DNA of 64,000 nt. Source: Ralstonia sp. UBA689. GTDB taxonomy: Bacteria > Pseudomonadota > Gammaproteobacteria > Burkholderiales > Burkholderiaceae. The notes under the pieces were generated by a model, which worked only from the letters and a program-made list of their open reading frames with translations, was not told where the DNA came from and searched no databases. The position numbers and the translations under genes are program-made. Shown in pieces: positions 52,613 to 62,229 of the stretch. Location: contig NZ_DBMV01000001.1 in assembly GCF_002298975.1 (NCBI RefSeq), forward strand, positions 62,001-126,000, read 5' to 3'. How positions within the stretch are numbered: the stretch's first letter is position 1; every line of letters starts with the position of its first letter.

Positions 52613-54022
52613 ATGGCCAAGACGCTCTACGACAAACTCTGGGACGATCACGTCGTTCATACCGAAGACGATGGCACGACCGTGCTCTACATCGATCGCC
52701 AACTGCTGCACGAGGTGACCAGCCCGCAGGCGTTCGAGGGCCTGAAGATGGCGCACCGTCCGGTGTGGCGCATCAGTGCCAATCTGGCTGTGTCGGACCA
52801 CAACGTGCCGACCACCGACCGCTCGCACGGCATTGCCGATCCGGTCTCCAAACTGCAGGTCGATACGCTCGATGCCAACTGCGACAGCTACGGCATCACG
52901 CAATTCAAGATGAATGACAAGCGTCAGGGCATCGTGCACGTGATCGGGCCGGAGCAGGGCGCAACGCTGCCGGGCATGACGGTAGTGTGCGGTGATTCGC
53001 ACACCAGCACGCACGGCGCATTCGGTGCACTGGCGCACGGTATTGGCACGTCGGAAGTCGAGCACGTGCTGGCCACGCAGACGCTGCTTGCCAAGAAGAG
53101 CAAGAACATGCTCGTGAAGGTGGAAGGCGCGCTGCCTCGCGGCTGCACCGCCAAGGACATCGTGCTCGCCATCATCGGCAAGATCGGCACGGCCGGCGGT
53201 ACGGGCTACGCCATGGAATTCGGCGGCTCGGCCATTCGCGCGCTGTCGATGGAAGGTCGTATGACGGTGTGCAACATGGCGATCGAGGGCGGCGCGCGCG
53301 CCGGCATGGTCGCCGTGGATGATGTCACGCTGGAATACATCAAGGGCCGTCCGTTCGCGCCGCAAGGTGTGGAGTGGGAGCAAGCCGTCACCTACTGGCG
53401 CACGCTGCATTCCGATGAAGGTGCCCACTTCGACCAAGTGGTCGAACTGCGCGCCGAAGATATCCGCCCGCAAGTGAGCTGGGGCACATCGCCGGAAATG
53501 GTGGTCAGCATTGAAGACCGCGTGCCGGACCCTGACAAGGAAAAGGACCCGAACAAGCGCAACGCCATGGAGCGCGCGCTCGAATACATGGGCCTGCAGC
53601 CGAACGTCGCCATCAGCGACATCAACATCGACAAGGTGTTCATCGGGTCGTGCACCAACAGCCGCATCGAAGACATGCGTGCCGCCGCGTGGGTCGTGCA
53701 GAAGCTGGGTAAGCGCATTGCCTCCAACGTGAAGCTGGCGATGGTCGTGCCGGGCTCCGGCCTCGTGAAGGAGCAGGCCGAGCGCGAAGGGCTCGACAAG
53801 ATCTTCAAGGCGGCTGGCTTTGAATGGCGCGAGCCGGGTTGCTCGATGTGTCTCGCAATGAACGCCGACCGCCTCGACCCGGGCGAGCGCTGCGCCTCCA
53901 CGTCCAACCGCAACTTCGAAGGTCGTCAGGGCGCGGGTGGTCGCACCCACTTGGTAAGCCCGGCGATGGCGGCTGCGGCTGCGCTGGAAGGCCACTTCGT
54001 CGACGTGCGCAAGCTCGCTTGA
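52613..54022 (+). CDS. leuC: 3-isopropylmalate dehydratase large subunit
   Basis: A 469-residue aconitase-family subunit. Cluster cysteines are in GSCTNSRIEDMRAA and GCSMCLAMN, and VVCGDSHTSTHGAFGALA is conserved. With LeuD it isomerises 2-isopropylmalate to 3-isopropylmalate in leucine synthesis. The gene is followed 25 bp later by leuD. Confidence 0.97.
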   Translation: MAKTLYDKLWDDHVVHTEDDGTTVLYIDRQLLHEVTSPQAFEGLKMAHRPVWRISANLAVSDHNVPTTDRSHGIADPVSKLQVDTLDANCDSYGITQFKMNDKRQGIVHVIGPEQGATLPGMTVVCGDSHTSTHGAFGALAHGIGTSEVEHVLATQTLLAKKSKNMLVKVEGALPRGCTAKDIVLAIIGKIGTAGGTGYAMEFGGSAIRALSMEGRMTVCNMAIEGGARAGMVAVDDVTLEYIKGRPFAPQGVEWEQAVTYWRTLHSDEGAHFDQVVELRAEDIRPQVSWGTSPEMVVSIEDRVPDPDKEKDPNKRNAMERALEYMGLQPNVAISDINIDKVFIGSCTNSRIEDMRAAAWVVQKLGKRIASNVKLAMVVPGSGLVKEQAEREGLDKIFKAAGFEWREPGCSMCLAMNADRLDPGERCASTSNRNFEGRQGAGGRTHLVSPAMAAAAALEGHFVDVRKLA

Positions 54023-54047
54023 GCGGCAGGACAGAGAGAGAGCAATC

Positions 54048-54698
54048 ATGGAACAATTCACCATCCACACCGGCCTCGTGGCCCCGCTCGACCGCGAGAA
54101 CGTCGACACCGACGCCATCATCCCGAAGCAATTCCTCAAATCGATCAAGCGCACGGGCTTCGGCCCGAACCTGTTCGATGAGTGGCGCTACAAGGATGTC
54201 GGCGAGCCCGGCCAGGACAACAGCAAGCGTCCGCTGAACCCGGATTTCGTGCTGAACCAGCCGCGTTACAAGGGCGCGTCCGTGCTGCTCGCGCGGAAGA
54301 ACTTCGGCTGCGGCAGCTCGCGCGAGCACGCGCCGTGGGCGCTGCAGCAGTATGGCTTCCGCGCCATCATCGCGCCGAGCTTTGCCGACATCTTTTTCAA
54401 CAATTGCTTCAAGAACGGCCTGTTGCCGATCGTGCTGACGGAGTCGCAGGTCGATCACCTGTTCAACGAAACGCAGGCCTTCACCGGCTATCAACTGACG
54501 GTGGACCTGGACAAGCAGGTTGTCGTCACGCCGGGCGGTACGGCGTATCCGTTCGACATCACCGCGTTCCGCAAATACTGCCTGCTCAACGGCTTCGACG
54601 ACATCGGTCTGACCCTGCGCTACGCCGACCAGATCAAGGCTTACGAAGCGCAGCGCCTTACCAAGATGCCGTGGCTCGCGCACAAGCTCGTCGGCTGA
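54048..54698 (+). CDS. leuD: 3-isopropylmalate dehydratase small subunit
   Basis: A 216-residue LeuD with the swivel-domain signature NFGCGSSREHAPWALQQYGF and the start FTIHTGLVAPLDRENVDTD. It completes the isopropylmalate isomerase with LeuC. GACAGAGAGAGAGC lies before the ATG. leuB follows 29 bp downstream. Confidence 0.97.
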   Translation: MEQFTIHTGLVAPLDRENVDTDAIIPKQFLKSIKRTGFGPNLFDEWRYKDVGEPGQDNSKRPLNPDFVLNQPRYKGASVLLARKNFGCGSSREHAPWALQQYGFRAIIAPSFADIFFNNCFKNGLLPIVLTESQVDHLFNETQAFTGYQLTVDLDKQVVVTPGGTAYPFDITAFRKYCLLNGFDDIGLTLRYADQIKAYEAQRLTKMPWLAHKLVG

Positions 54699-54727
54699 GC
54701 TGACACCAGAACAACAAGGACAACTAC

Positions 54728-55798
54728 ATGACCAAGATTGCAGTGTTGCCGGGTGACGGCATTGGCAAGGAAATCGTCGCCGAGGCCGTGAAGGTGCTCA
54801 AGGTACTGGGCGAGCCGTTCGAGATGGAATTCGCCCCGGTGGGCGGCGCCGGCTACGAGGCCAAGGGCCACCCGCTGCCGGAAGACACGCTCAAGCTCGC
54901 CAAGGAAGCCGACGCCATCCTGTTTGGCGCCGTGGGCGACTGGAAGTACGACACGCTGGCGCGCGAGTTGCGCCCCGAGCAGGCCATCCTGGGCCTGCGC
55001 AAGCATCTGCAACTGTTCGCCAACTTCCGCCCGGCGATCTGCTATCCGGAACTGGCCGGCGCATCGAGCCTGAAGCCCGAGATCGTGGCCGGCCTCGACA
55101 TCCTGATCGTGCGTGAGCTGACCGGCGATATCTACTTCGGTCAACCGCGCGGTGTGCGTGCGGCACCGGACGGCCTGTTCGCCGGTGCACGCGAAGGCTT
55201 CGATACCATGCGCTACAGCGAGCCGGAAATCCGTCGTATCGCGCACGTCGCCTTCCAGGCTGCCGCCAAGCGCGGCAAGAAGCTGTGCAGCGTCGACAAG
55301 GCCAACGTGCTGGAGACGTTCCAGTTCTGGAAGGACATCGTCACTGACGTGCACAAGGAATATCCGGAAGTCGAGCTCTCGCACATGTACGTCGACAATG
55401 CGGCCATGCAGCTCGTGAAGGCGCCGAAGAACTTCGACGTGATCGTCACCGGCAACATGTTCGGCGACATTCTCTCGGACGAGGCGGCCATGCTGACGGG
55501 CTCGATCGGCATGCTGCCGTCGGCGTCGCTCGATGCAAACAACAAGGGCCTGTATGAGCCGTCGCACGGCTCGGCACCGGATATCGCGGGCAAGGGCGTT
55601 GCCAACCCGCTGGCGACGATCCTGTCGGCGGCGATGATGCTGCGCTATTCGCTGAACAAGGCCGAGCAGGCTGATCGCATCGAAACTGCCGTCAAGAAGG
55701 TGCTGGCGCAGGGCTACCGGACCGGCGACATCCTGACGCCGGGCTGCAAGCAGGTCGGCACTGTGGAGATGGGCGACGCGGTGGTCGCTGCCCTGTAA
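54728..55798 (+). CDS. leuB: 3-isopropylmalate dehydrogenase
   Basis: A 356-residue NAD-dependent decarboxylating dehydrogenase, MTKIAVLPGDGIGKEIVAEA. The substrate-binding loop is IVRELTGDIYFGQPRG, and the metal and cofactor region is TGNMFGDILSDEAAMLTGSIGMLPS. It oxidises 3-isopropylmalate to 2-oxoisocaproate. Last leu gene; asd is 340 bp downstream. Confidence 0.97.
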   Translation: MTKIAVLPGDGIGKEIVAEAVKVLKVLGEPFEMEFAPVGGAGYEAKGHPLPEDTLKLAKEADAILFGAVGDWKYDTLARELRPEQAILGLRKHLQLFANFRPAICYPELAGASSLKPEIVAGLDILIVRELTGDIYFGQPRGVRAAPDGLFAGAREGFDTMRYSEPEIRRIAHVAFQAAAKRGKKLCSVDKANVLETFQFWKDIVTDVHKEYPEVELSHMYVDNAAMQLVKAPKNFDVIVTGNMFGDILSDEAAMLTGSIGMLPSASLDANNKGLYEPSHGSAPDIAGKGVANPLATILSAAMMLRYSLNKAEQADRIETAVKKVLAQGYRTGDILTPGCKQVGTVEMGDAVVAAL

Positions 55799-55909
55799 AT
55801 CAAATCACGCGTTGCGGTGCCGTCACATGTGACACCGCAATCGTCGTTTTTTGGGCGGACACATGTTGCAGTGCATTGTGTGACCGCCAAATCGTGTATA
55901 TTTTTGCAG

Positions 55910-56056
55910 ATGATCTCGATCGCGCTCCCCGTCCTCGTACTGGGCATTCTGGGCACCTTGGCTATCGCCGCCAAGGGCACCGCAGCGCGCGCTTGCATGA
56001 CGCCTGTCGAGATTCGCACGACCACGAAAATCATTACCAAAAAAACGATCTCGTAG
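55910..56056 (+). CDS. possible small membrane peptide, hypothetical
   Basis: A 48-codon frame, MISIALPVLVLGILGTLAIA, followed by a short basic tail (TTTKIITKKTIS), in the leuB-asd gap. One membrane helix and a Lys/Thr-rich end are plausible for a small protein, but there is no ribosome-binding site and no family. The same frame is open from 55817. It may be chance. Confidence 0.3.
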   Translation: MISIALPVLVLGILGTLAIAAKGTAARACMTPVEIRTTTKIITKKTIS

Positions 56057-56138
56057 ATCGTCCGTCGTGTCCGTTCGCCTTCCCCGCGCGGTCACGCCGG
56101 GCGACCGAGGCGGGGAAAATCACTAGAGGTTCACAATC

Positions 56139-57242
56139 ATGAAGGTAGGTCTCGTCGGTTGGCGCGGCATGGTCGGCAGTGTGCTGATGCAGCGCATGCA
56201 GGAAGAAAAGGATTTCGACCTGATCGACACCGTGTTTTTCAGCACCAGCAACGCTGGCGGCAAGGCACCCGCATTCGCCAAGACGGATGCGCCTCTGGCC
56301 GACGCGAACGACATCGAAGCACTGAAGGCGTGCGACACGATCATCACGTGCCAGGGCGGTGACTACACCACCGACGTCTTTCCGAAGCTGCGCGCCGCCG
56401 GCTGGAACGGCTACTGGATCGATGCCGCTTCGACGCTGCGCATGGAAGACGACGCCGTGATCGTGCTGGACCCGGTCAACCTGGGCCTCATCAAGAACGC
56501 AGTAGCGGCTGGCACCAAGAATTTCATCGGCGGCAACTGCACCAACTCCATCTTGCTGATGGGCGTGGGCGGTCTGTTCCGCGAAGGCCTGGTCGAGTGG
56601 GTCAGCTCGATGACCTACCAGGCGGCTTCGGGCGGTGGTGCGAACCACATGCGCGAACTGCTCAAGGGCATGGGCGTGATCCATGGCGCCGTGGCTGACG
56701 AGCTGGCCAACCCGGCGTCCGCCATTCTGGATATCGACCGCAAGGTTGCCAAGACCATCCGCGAAGATGTGCCGACCGAATTCTTCCCGGCGCCCCTGGC
56801 TGGCGGCCTGATCCCCTGGATCGACAAGCAGCTCGACAACGGTCAGTCGAAGGAAGAGTGGAAGGGCCAGGCTGAGGTCAACAAGATCCTGGGCAACGCT
56901 CAACCGATTCCGGTTGACGGCCTGTGCGTGCGCATCGGCGCAATGCGTTGCCACAGCCTGGGCCTGACGCTCAAGCTCAAGCGCGACCTGCCGCTCGAAG
57001 AGATTGAACAGATCATCCGCTCGGGCAACTCGTGGGTGAAGTGGGTGCCGAACGAGCGCAGCATCACGGAGAAGGAACTGACGCCGGCATCTATCACCGG
57101 CGGCCTTGAAATCGGCGTGGGCCGCGTGCGCAAGCTGAACATGGGGCCGGAATACGTGAGCGCCTTCGTGATCGGCGACCAGCTCCTGTGGGGCGCCGCC
57201 GAGCCGCTGCGTCGTACGTTGCGTATCCTGCTTGGCAAGTGA
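56139..57242 (+). CDS. asd: aspartate-semialdehyde dehydrogenase
   Basis: A 367-residue enzyme of the proteobacterial type. The NADP motif is GLVGWRGMVGSVLMQRM. The catalytic Cys lies in GGNCTNSILLMGVGGLF, and the catalytic His region is IGAMRCHSLGLTLKLKR. It makes aspartate semialdehyde for lysine, threonine, methionine and diaminopimelate. AATCACTAGAGGTTCACAATC precedes the ATG. It lies between leuB and fimV. Confidence 0.96.
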   Translation: MKVGLVGWRGMVGSVLMQRMQEEKDFDLIDTVFFSTSNAGGKAPAFAKTDAPLADANDIEALKACDTIITCQGGDYTTDVFPKLRAAGWNGYWIDAASTLRMEDDAVIVLDPVNLGLIKNAVAAGTKNFIGGNCTNSILLMGVGGLFREGLVEWVSSMTYQAASGGGANHMRELLKGMGVIHGAVADELANPASAILDIDRKVAKTIREDVPTEFFPAPLAGGLIPWIDKQLDNGQSKEEWKGQAEVNKILGNAQPIPVDGLCVRIGAMRCHSLGLTLKLKRDLPLEEIEQIIRSGNSWVKWVPNERSITEKELTPASITGGLEIGVGRVRKLNMGPEYVSAFVIGDQLLWGAAEPLRRTLRILLGK

Positions 57243-57630
57243 TTCGAGCTTTGCTTTCCCTGTCAGGCCGGGCATCGGCAGCTGTCGTTGCGGCCTGACA
57301 ACAGAAAGTGCGCTTTTTCAACCAACGCCGCGCGGCCTGCGCGGCGTTGTGCCATCTGGACGCCCACGGTCTGTAACGTTGGTACACAATAGCGGCCGGA
57401 ACGCTGTCCGCCCATTCGTGGGGTGGACGGGGCACGGGGAAGGGTTAGCGCCACATGAAGCACACGCATTCCGGGGGGTACGTCGGGTGCTTCAGAACTG
57501 CGCCAATTGTGTCGTTTTGATAAAAATCGGCGGCGGTTCTTATCCCAGCTTTTCACCTTTTGGGTGAACTTGCTGCGCTAACTCGTTGATGTTAAGTTCG
57601 TTTGCACATTAAAAGATAACGGAGTCGAAG
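57243..57630 (+). other. asd-fimV intergenic region, 388 bp
   Basis: No gene is seen. It contains a perfect 11-bp hairpin, CAACGCCGCGC (57323-57333) with GCGCGGCGTTG (57339-57349), but without a T-run on the plus strand, so it is a weak terminator candidate for asd. A small dyad TTCACC/GGTGAA lies near 57552-57568. The last 60 bp are A/T-rich and probably include the fimV promoter. Confidence 0.6.
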
Positions 57631-60504
57631 GTGAGGGTGAGCCAATACCGCCGGAGAGAATCGTCCCATCGCAGTCCTCGCTGGTCGGCCGTCGCGTTTG
57701 CTGCGGCGAGCCTGCTGCTGATCCAGCCCGCAGCGCACGCGGCCGGTTTCGGCGCGCTGCACGTGCGTTCCAGCCTCGGCCAGCCGCTGCAGGCCGAAAT
57801 CGATCTGACGGGCGTGACGCCTGAAGAGGCGCAAAACCTGGTTGCCAAGCTGGCTGCGCCGGATGCCTATTCGCGTGCCGGTCTGACCTACAACCCGATC
57901 GTCTCCTCGCTGCGTGCCTCGCTGGAGCGCCAGTCGAATGGCAACTACGTGGTGCGTCTGCGCTCGACGCAGCCCGTCGCAGAGCCGTTCGTTGATGTTC
58001 TCGTCGACTTGAACTGGGCGAGCGGCCACGTCTCGCGCGCTTACACATTCCTGCTGGACCCGGTGGGGTCCAGCAATACCGCTCAGAATTTCGCGCCGAC
58101 GCCGGTGGTGCAAGCCACCACGCCGGGCGCTGTTGAATCTGCCGCGCCCGCCCCGGCTGCCGCAACAGCGCCCGCGCCGGCACGCCAGCCGCGTGCCACC
58201 CGCCAGGCTGCTCGCCAGCAACAGGCGGCGCCTGCAGCAGCCCCCGACGCCACGCCCGGTGGTTCATACACCGTACAGCGCGGCGACAGCCTGTACGACA
58301 TCGCGTCGACGGCCGCACAAGGCCAGGACGCCGTGTCGCTCGACCAGATGCTGCTGGCGCTGTACCGCAACAACCCGAACGCGTTTATTGGCGGCAACAT
58401 CAATCGGCTGCGTACCGGCTCGGTGCTGAAGGTGCCGTCGCAGGCCGATGCGCAGAAGGTTGCGCCGCGTGAAGCGCGCCGCGAGGTGGTCGCTCAGACG
58501 TCCGGTTTTGCCGGCTATCGCAACCGACTGGCGACGGCCGCCGAGGCCAACGCCGCGACGGATACCGATTCGGCCCGCCAGCAGAGCGGCAGCGTTTCGG
58601 CGCGCGTGCAGGACCAGGCCACGCCGGCTGCCAGCGGCCGTGACGAACTGCGTCTGTCGAAGGCTGATCGTGCCGGCAAGGCTGGCGCCGCTGCTGCCCG
58701 TGACGAGGAACTCGTTGCCAAGGAGCGTGCGCTCAAGGAAATGGAATCGCGCGTTGCCCAGTTGGAGAAGAACCTCTCCGACATGCAACGTCTGGTGGAA
58801 CTGAAGAACACCGAGCTGGCCAAGGCCGCCAGCGCTGCCAAGCCGGCTGCGGGCGCCGCACCGTCCACGGCAGCTCCGGCAGTGGCCGCAGCCAACGCAC
58901 CGGCACCTGTGCCGGCCGCTGCAGCATCGGCGTCCGCTCCTGCACAAGCCGCCCAGCAACCGACCGCAGCAGCAGCGGAAACCCCGGCGGCTGCGCCGGC
59001 TTCCACGGCCGCGGCTGCAGCCTCCACACCAGCGTCGGCGCCGGCAGCCGCTGCCAGCGCACCTGTGGCTGCCGCATCGGCTCCGGCTGCTGCGCCGAAG
59101 AAGACCCCGGTTGTAGTGGCACCGCCGCCGCCGGTCGAGGAGGAGTCGTTCTTCTCGTCGCTGCTGGGCAACCCGATGGCGCTGGGTCTGGGTGGCGTGG
59201 TGATCGCGCTGCTGGGTGGTCTGGCGGTCTACCGCCGTCGCCAGCAGAAGCCCGAGCAGGCGCATGGCTTCCAGGACAGCCTGCTATCGCAGGAAAGCAC
59301 CGTGATGGCGGGCGCCAACTCGCTGTTCGGCGCGGCCGGAGGCCAGAGCGTCGACACCTCGCAGCACAGCGTGTTCGGTGCGGACTTCCGCATCGGCGGC
59401 AGCAATGAGAGCAATGAGGTCGACCCGATCGCCGAGGCGGATGTCTACATCGCCTACGGTCGCGACGTGCAGGCCGAGGAAATCCTGCGCGAGGCACTGG
59501 AGCAGCATCCGGATCGTCAGGCGATTCGCCTGAAGCTGATGGAAATCTACGCCAACCGCCAGGACGCGCACGGCTTCCAGACCGTTGCTGAGGAGATGCT
59601 GGCGCAAGTCGGTGCAGCCTCGCCGGAATGGGCCGAGGCCGCCGCGATGGGCCGCAAGTTCGATCCGGCCAATCCGCTGTACCTGACGGTGCAAGGCGAT
59701 GGTCAACATCCGGCTGCCGAAGCCGCCGCCGCGCCGAGTCACGCCGGTGCTGCTGTTGCGGGTGCTGCGGCCTTGGCAGGTGTGGGTGCGGTTGCCGCCG
59801 CAGAAGCCTTCCAGCCGACGGTGACGGGTCAAACGACTCGCCGCGGTGACGACTGGACCACGCTGTCCCCGGACCTGGACCCGTCTGCGCCGTCGACGAA
59901 GGCACCGCAACTGGCGGATCTGGATCTGCCGCTGGAATCATTCCCGGCACCGGCAGCCGGCGAGCCGATCACCGCTCAGACGGAAGCTGTCGAAGTCTTC
60001 AAGCCACACACTGAACCGGAAGTCGATCTGCCGCAGTTCAATGCGCACGCCGGTGAGGCTTATCAGCCGGTTTCCGCGCCGCCGCTGCACATGGACCTGT
60101 CGGATCTGTCGCTTGACCTGAACCCGACGCCACCAGCAGCGGAAGTTGCTCCGGTAACTCCGGCTGCAGTGGCTGAGGAAAGCCTGCCGTCCTGGGCCCA
60201 GCCGACTGATCTGTCGCAGGCGCCGATGCACTTCGAAGCCGAACCGCACCACGCCGAGCAAGTGCACGTTGCCAACGATGAGCCGCAATCGGCCATCCGC
60301 CTGGATACCAACCTGCCGCATACGCTGTCTGGTGAAGGTGGTTCCGATGGCGTGCGCGATCTGCAGATCAAGTTTGATCTCGCCAAGGCTTATATCGAGA
60401 TCGGCGACAAGGAAGGCGCGCGCGAACTGCTGCAGGAAGTGCTGGACCTGGGCGATCCGTCGTTCCACGCCGAGGCTCAGGCACTGATGCGCCAGATCGC
60501 TTGA
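57631..60504 (+). CDS. fimV: FimV-like peptidoglycan-binding hub protein
   Basis: A 957-residue protein starting with GTG after AACGGAGTCGAAG. Order: signal peptide (to about residue 37), FimV N-domain (GFGALHVRSSLGQPLQAEID, VNL-type domain to about 150), LysM domain (SYTVQRGDSLYDIAS, about 212-270), coiled coil (about 357-397), a long Ala/Pro/Ser linker, one membrane helix (about 513-530, LGGVVIALLGGLAVYRRR), an acidic cytoplasmic region with TPR-like helices, and the conserved FimV C-domain (LAKAYIEIGDKEGARELLQE). FimV organises type IV pili, polarity and cAMP signalling in Pseudomonas; a similar role is inferred. Confidence 0.93.
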   Translation: MRVSQYRRRESSHRSPRWSAVAFAAASLLLIQPAAHAAGFGALHVRSSLGQPLQAEIDLTGVTPEEAQNLVAKLAAPDAYSRAGLTYNPIVSSLRASLERQSNGNYVVRLRSTQPVAEPFVDVLVDLNWASGHVSRAYTFLLDPVGSSNTAQNFAPTPVVQATTPGAVESAAPAPAAATAPAPARQPRATRQAARQQQAAPAAAPDATPGGSYTVQRGDSLYDIASTAAQGQDAVSLDQMLLALYRNNPNAFIGGNINRLRTGSVLKVPSQADAQKVAPREARREVVAQTSGFAGYRNRLATAAEANAATDTDSARQQSGSVSARVQDQATPAASGRDELRLSKADRAGKAGAAAARDEELVAKERALKEMESRVAQLEKNLSDMQRLVELKNTELAKAASAAKPAAGAAPSTAAPAVAAANAPAPVPAAAASASAPAQAAQQPTAAAAETPAAAPASTAAAAASTPASAPAAAASAPVAAASAPAAAPKKTPVVVAPPPPVEEESFFSSLLGNPMALGLGGVVIALLGGLAVYRRRQQKPEQAHGFQDSLLSQESTVMAGANSLFGAAGGQSVDTSQHSVFGADFRIGGSNESNEVDPIAEADVYIAYGRDVQAEEILREALEQHPDRQAIRLKLMEIYANRQDAHGFQTVAEEMLAQVGAASPEWAEAAAMGRKFDPANPLYLTVQGDGQHPAAEAAAAPSHAGAAVAGAAALAGVGAVAAAEAFQPTVTGQTTRRGDDWTTLSPDLDPSAPSTKAPQLADLDLPLESFPAPAAGEPITAQTEAVEVFKPHTEPEVDLPQFNAHAGEAYQPVSAPPLHMDLSDLSLDLNPTPPAAEVAPVTPAAVAEESLPSWAQPTDLSQAPMHFEAEPHHAEQVHVANDEPQSAIRLDTNLPHTLSGEGGSDGVRDLQIKFDLAKAYIEIGDKEGARELLQEVLDLGDPSFHAEAQALMRQIA

Positions 60505-60540
60505 TCGCAGCATTGCCGCGAGGCATCAGGCAATCGACAG

Positions 60541-60576
60541 CGCCGGCAGGGTGGTATCCTGCCGGCGTTTTTCTTT
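60541..60576 (+). terminator. rho-independent terminator after fimV
   Basis: CGCCGGCAG with CTGCCGGCG around GGTGGTATC, followed by TTTTTCTTT. It lies between fimV and truA, so truA probably has its own promoter or depends on read-through. Confidence 0.93.
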
Positions 60577-60597
60577 CCGCATAAGGGTTCATCAGGC

Positions 60598-61422
60598 ATG
60601 ACGCGCATCGCGCTCGGCATCCAGTACGACGGTGCCGCGTTTTCGGGGTGGCAATCGCAGCCGCATGGCAATACCGTGCAGGACGTGCTGGAGGCGGCGC
60701 TGCGCGAGTTTGCCGGCGTGCCATTGCAAACCACCGTGGCCGGTCGCACCGACGCGGGTGTGCATGCGTTGGGACAGGTGGCCCACCTCGATACCGATCT
60801 GGTACGCGACCCGTTCTCGTGGGTGCGCGGCACCAATGCCTTTCTGCCGCCGACGGTGGCCGTACGCTGGGCGCAGGAGATGCCGGCGGACTTTCATGCG
60901 CGCTTCTCCGCCCATCGCCGCACGTATTACTACGCGCTGACCTACGGGCCGACACGCGCACCGCTGTTGCAAGGCAAGGCTGGATATGTGACTTTGCCGC
61001 CTGGGCAATCGCTCGACGTGGCCGCCATGCACGAGGCCGCGCAGGTGCTGGTTGGCGAGCATGATTTTTCTTCCTTCCGCGCGGCGGAATGCCAAGCCAA
61101 GTCGCCGGTCAAGACGATGTATTCGGCCGAGGTGCGCGGGGAGGGCGAGTGGGTGTTCGTGCGCATCCGTGGCAGCGCTTTCCTGCATCACATGGTGCGC
61201 AACATCATGGGTTGCCTGGTGGCGATCGGGCGGGGGCGGCAGCCGGCTACCTGGATGGCCGACGTGCTGGCCGCCCGCAGCCGCGTGGCCGCTGCGCCCA
61301 CTTTCATGCCCGATGGGTTGTACCTGGCCGAGGTCGGCTATCCTGATGCCTTTCAGTTGCCGGCGTCGCCGGCATCGTCCAGCCTGTTTCGCGGCGTGTT
61401 CGACGAGCACGCCGGTCTGTGA
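60598..61422 (+). CDS. truA: tRNA pseudouridine(38-40) synthase TruA
   Basis: A 274-residue TruA. The catalytic Asp is in AGRTDAGVHALGQVAH (about residue 52), with MTRIALGIQYDGAAFSGWQ at the start and FLHHMVRNIMGCLVAIGRG near the end. It makes pseudouridine at positions 38-40 of tRNA anticodon arms. Its stop lies about 15 bp before the trpF ATG. Confidence 0.96.
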   Translation: MTRIALGIQYDGAAFSGWQSQPHGNTVQDVLEAALREFAGVPLQTTVAGRTDAGVHALGQVAHLDTDLVRDPFSWVRGTNAFLPPTVAVRWAQEMPADFHARFSAHRRTYYYALTYGPTRAPLLQGKAGYVTLPPGQSLDVAAMHEAAQVLVGEHDFSSFRAAECQAKSPVKTMYSAEVRGEGEWVFVRIRGSAFLHHMVRNIMGCLVAIGRGRQPATWMADVLAARSRVAAAPTFMPDGLYLAEVGYPDAFQLPASPASSSLFRGVFDEHAGL

Positions 61423-61436
61423 ATGCCGCTTCCGCC

Positions 61437-62138
61437 ATGTCGCTGCACCGTACCCGCATCAAGCTCTGTGGCCTGACCCAGCCAGCCGATGTCGACCATG
61501 CCGTCGCGCTCGGCGCCGACGCGATTGGCCTCGTCTTCTACCCCCCCAGCCCGCGCTTTGTGGCGACCGAGCGCGCCGCCGAACTGGCCCGTCGCGCCGG
61601 TCCCTTCGTCACCGTGACGGGCCTGTTCGTCAACGCCAGCGCGGACGACGTCGCCCGCGTGCTCGATCAGGTGCCGCTGACGCTGCTCCAGTTCCACGGC
61701 GACGAGACGCCCCAGCACTGCGCCGAGATTGCCGGCAAGGTGGGGCTGCCCTGGCTGCGCGCCCTGCGTGTTCAGCCGGGGGCCGATTTGGTAGAATTCG
61801 CCGATCGGTTTGTCGCTGCCCAAGGCCTGCTGCTCGACGCATTTGTTGAGGGGTATGGCGGCGGCGGCCATGTCTTCGACTGGACCCTGATTCCCCCGCA
61901 ATGGCTCTCGCAACCGCCATCCTTGCCAACCACAAGCGCCGCTCCTCGGCTCGTTTTGAGTGGTGGGTTGAGCGTGCAAAACGTCGCTGGCGCGATTGAG
62001 CGCGTGCGGCCCTACGCTGTTGATGTCAGCAGCGGGATCGAGGCTGCACGGGGCGTGAAAGACCACGCCCGCATGACCGCATTCGTGCGTGCGGTCCGCG
62101 AGGCCGATGCTGCCCTGGACGCATCGGCGTCGGCTTGA
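61437..62138 (+). CDS. trpF: phosphoribosylanthranilate isomerase
   Basis: A 233-residue TIM-barrel enzyme. The catalytic Cys is in TRIKLCGLTQPAD and the catalytic Asp in LLLDAFVEGYGGGGHVFDW; LSGGLSVQNVAGAI binds phosphate. It carries out the third-last chemical step before indole formation in tryptophan synthesis. The ATG at 61437 is preferred to a GTG at 61419 that overlaps truA. trpB follows 91 bp downstream. Confidence 0.95.
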   Translation: MSLHRTRIKLCGLTQPADVDHAVALGADAIGLVFYPPSPRFVATERAAELARRAGPFVTVTGLFVNASADDVARVLDQVPLTLLQFHGDETPQHCAEIAGKVGLPWLRALRVQPGADLVEFADRFVAAQGLLLDAFVEGYGGGGHVFDWTLIPPQWLSQPPSLPTTSAAPRLVLSGGLSVQNVAGAIERVRPYAVDVSSGIEAARGVKDHARMTAFVRAVREADAALDASASA

Positions 62139-62229
62139 TGCGATAGCGCCAGCCTCTCGCGGTTCGCACCTTCCTGAATTTCTCCGCTGGTAGGCCCACG
62201 AGCCCTGGCGGACGCTTCGAGAGATTGCC

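Noticed and set aside
57586..57615. TTGATG-N18-TAAAAG as the fimV promoter
   Set aside because: It would place the transcription start within the ribosome-binding site of fimV, only a few bases before the GTG.
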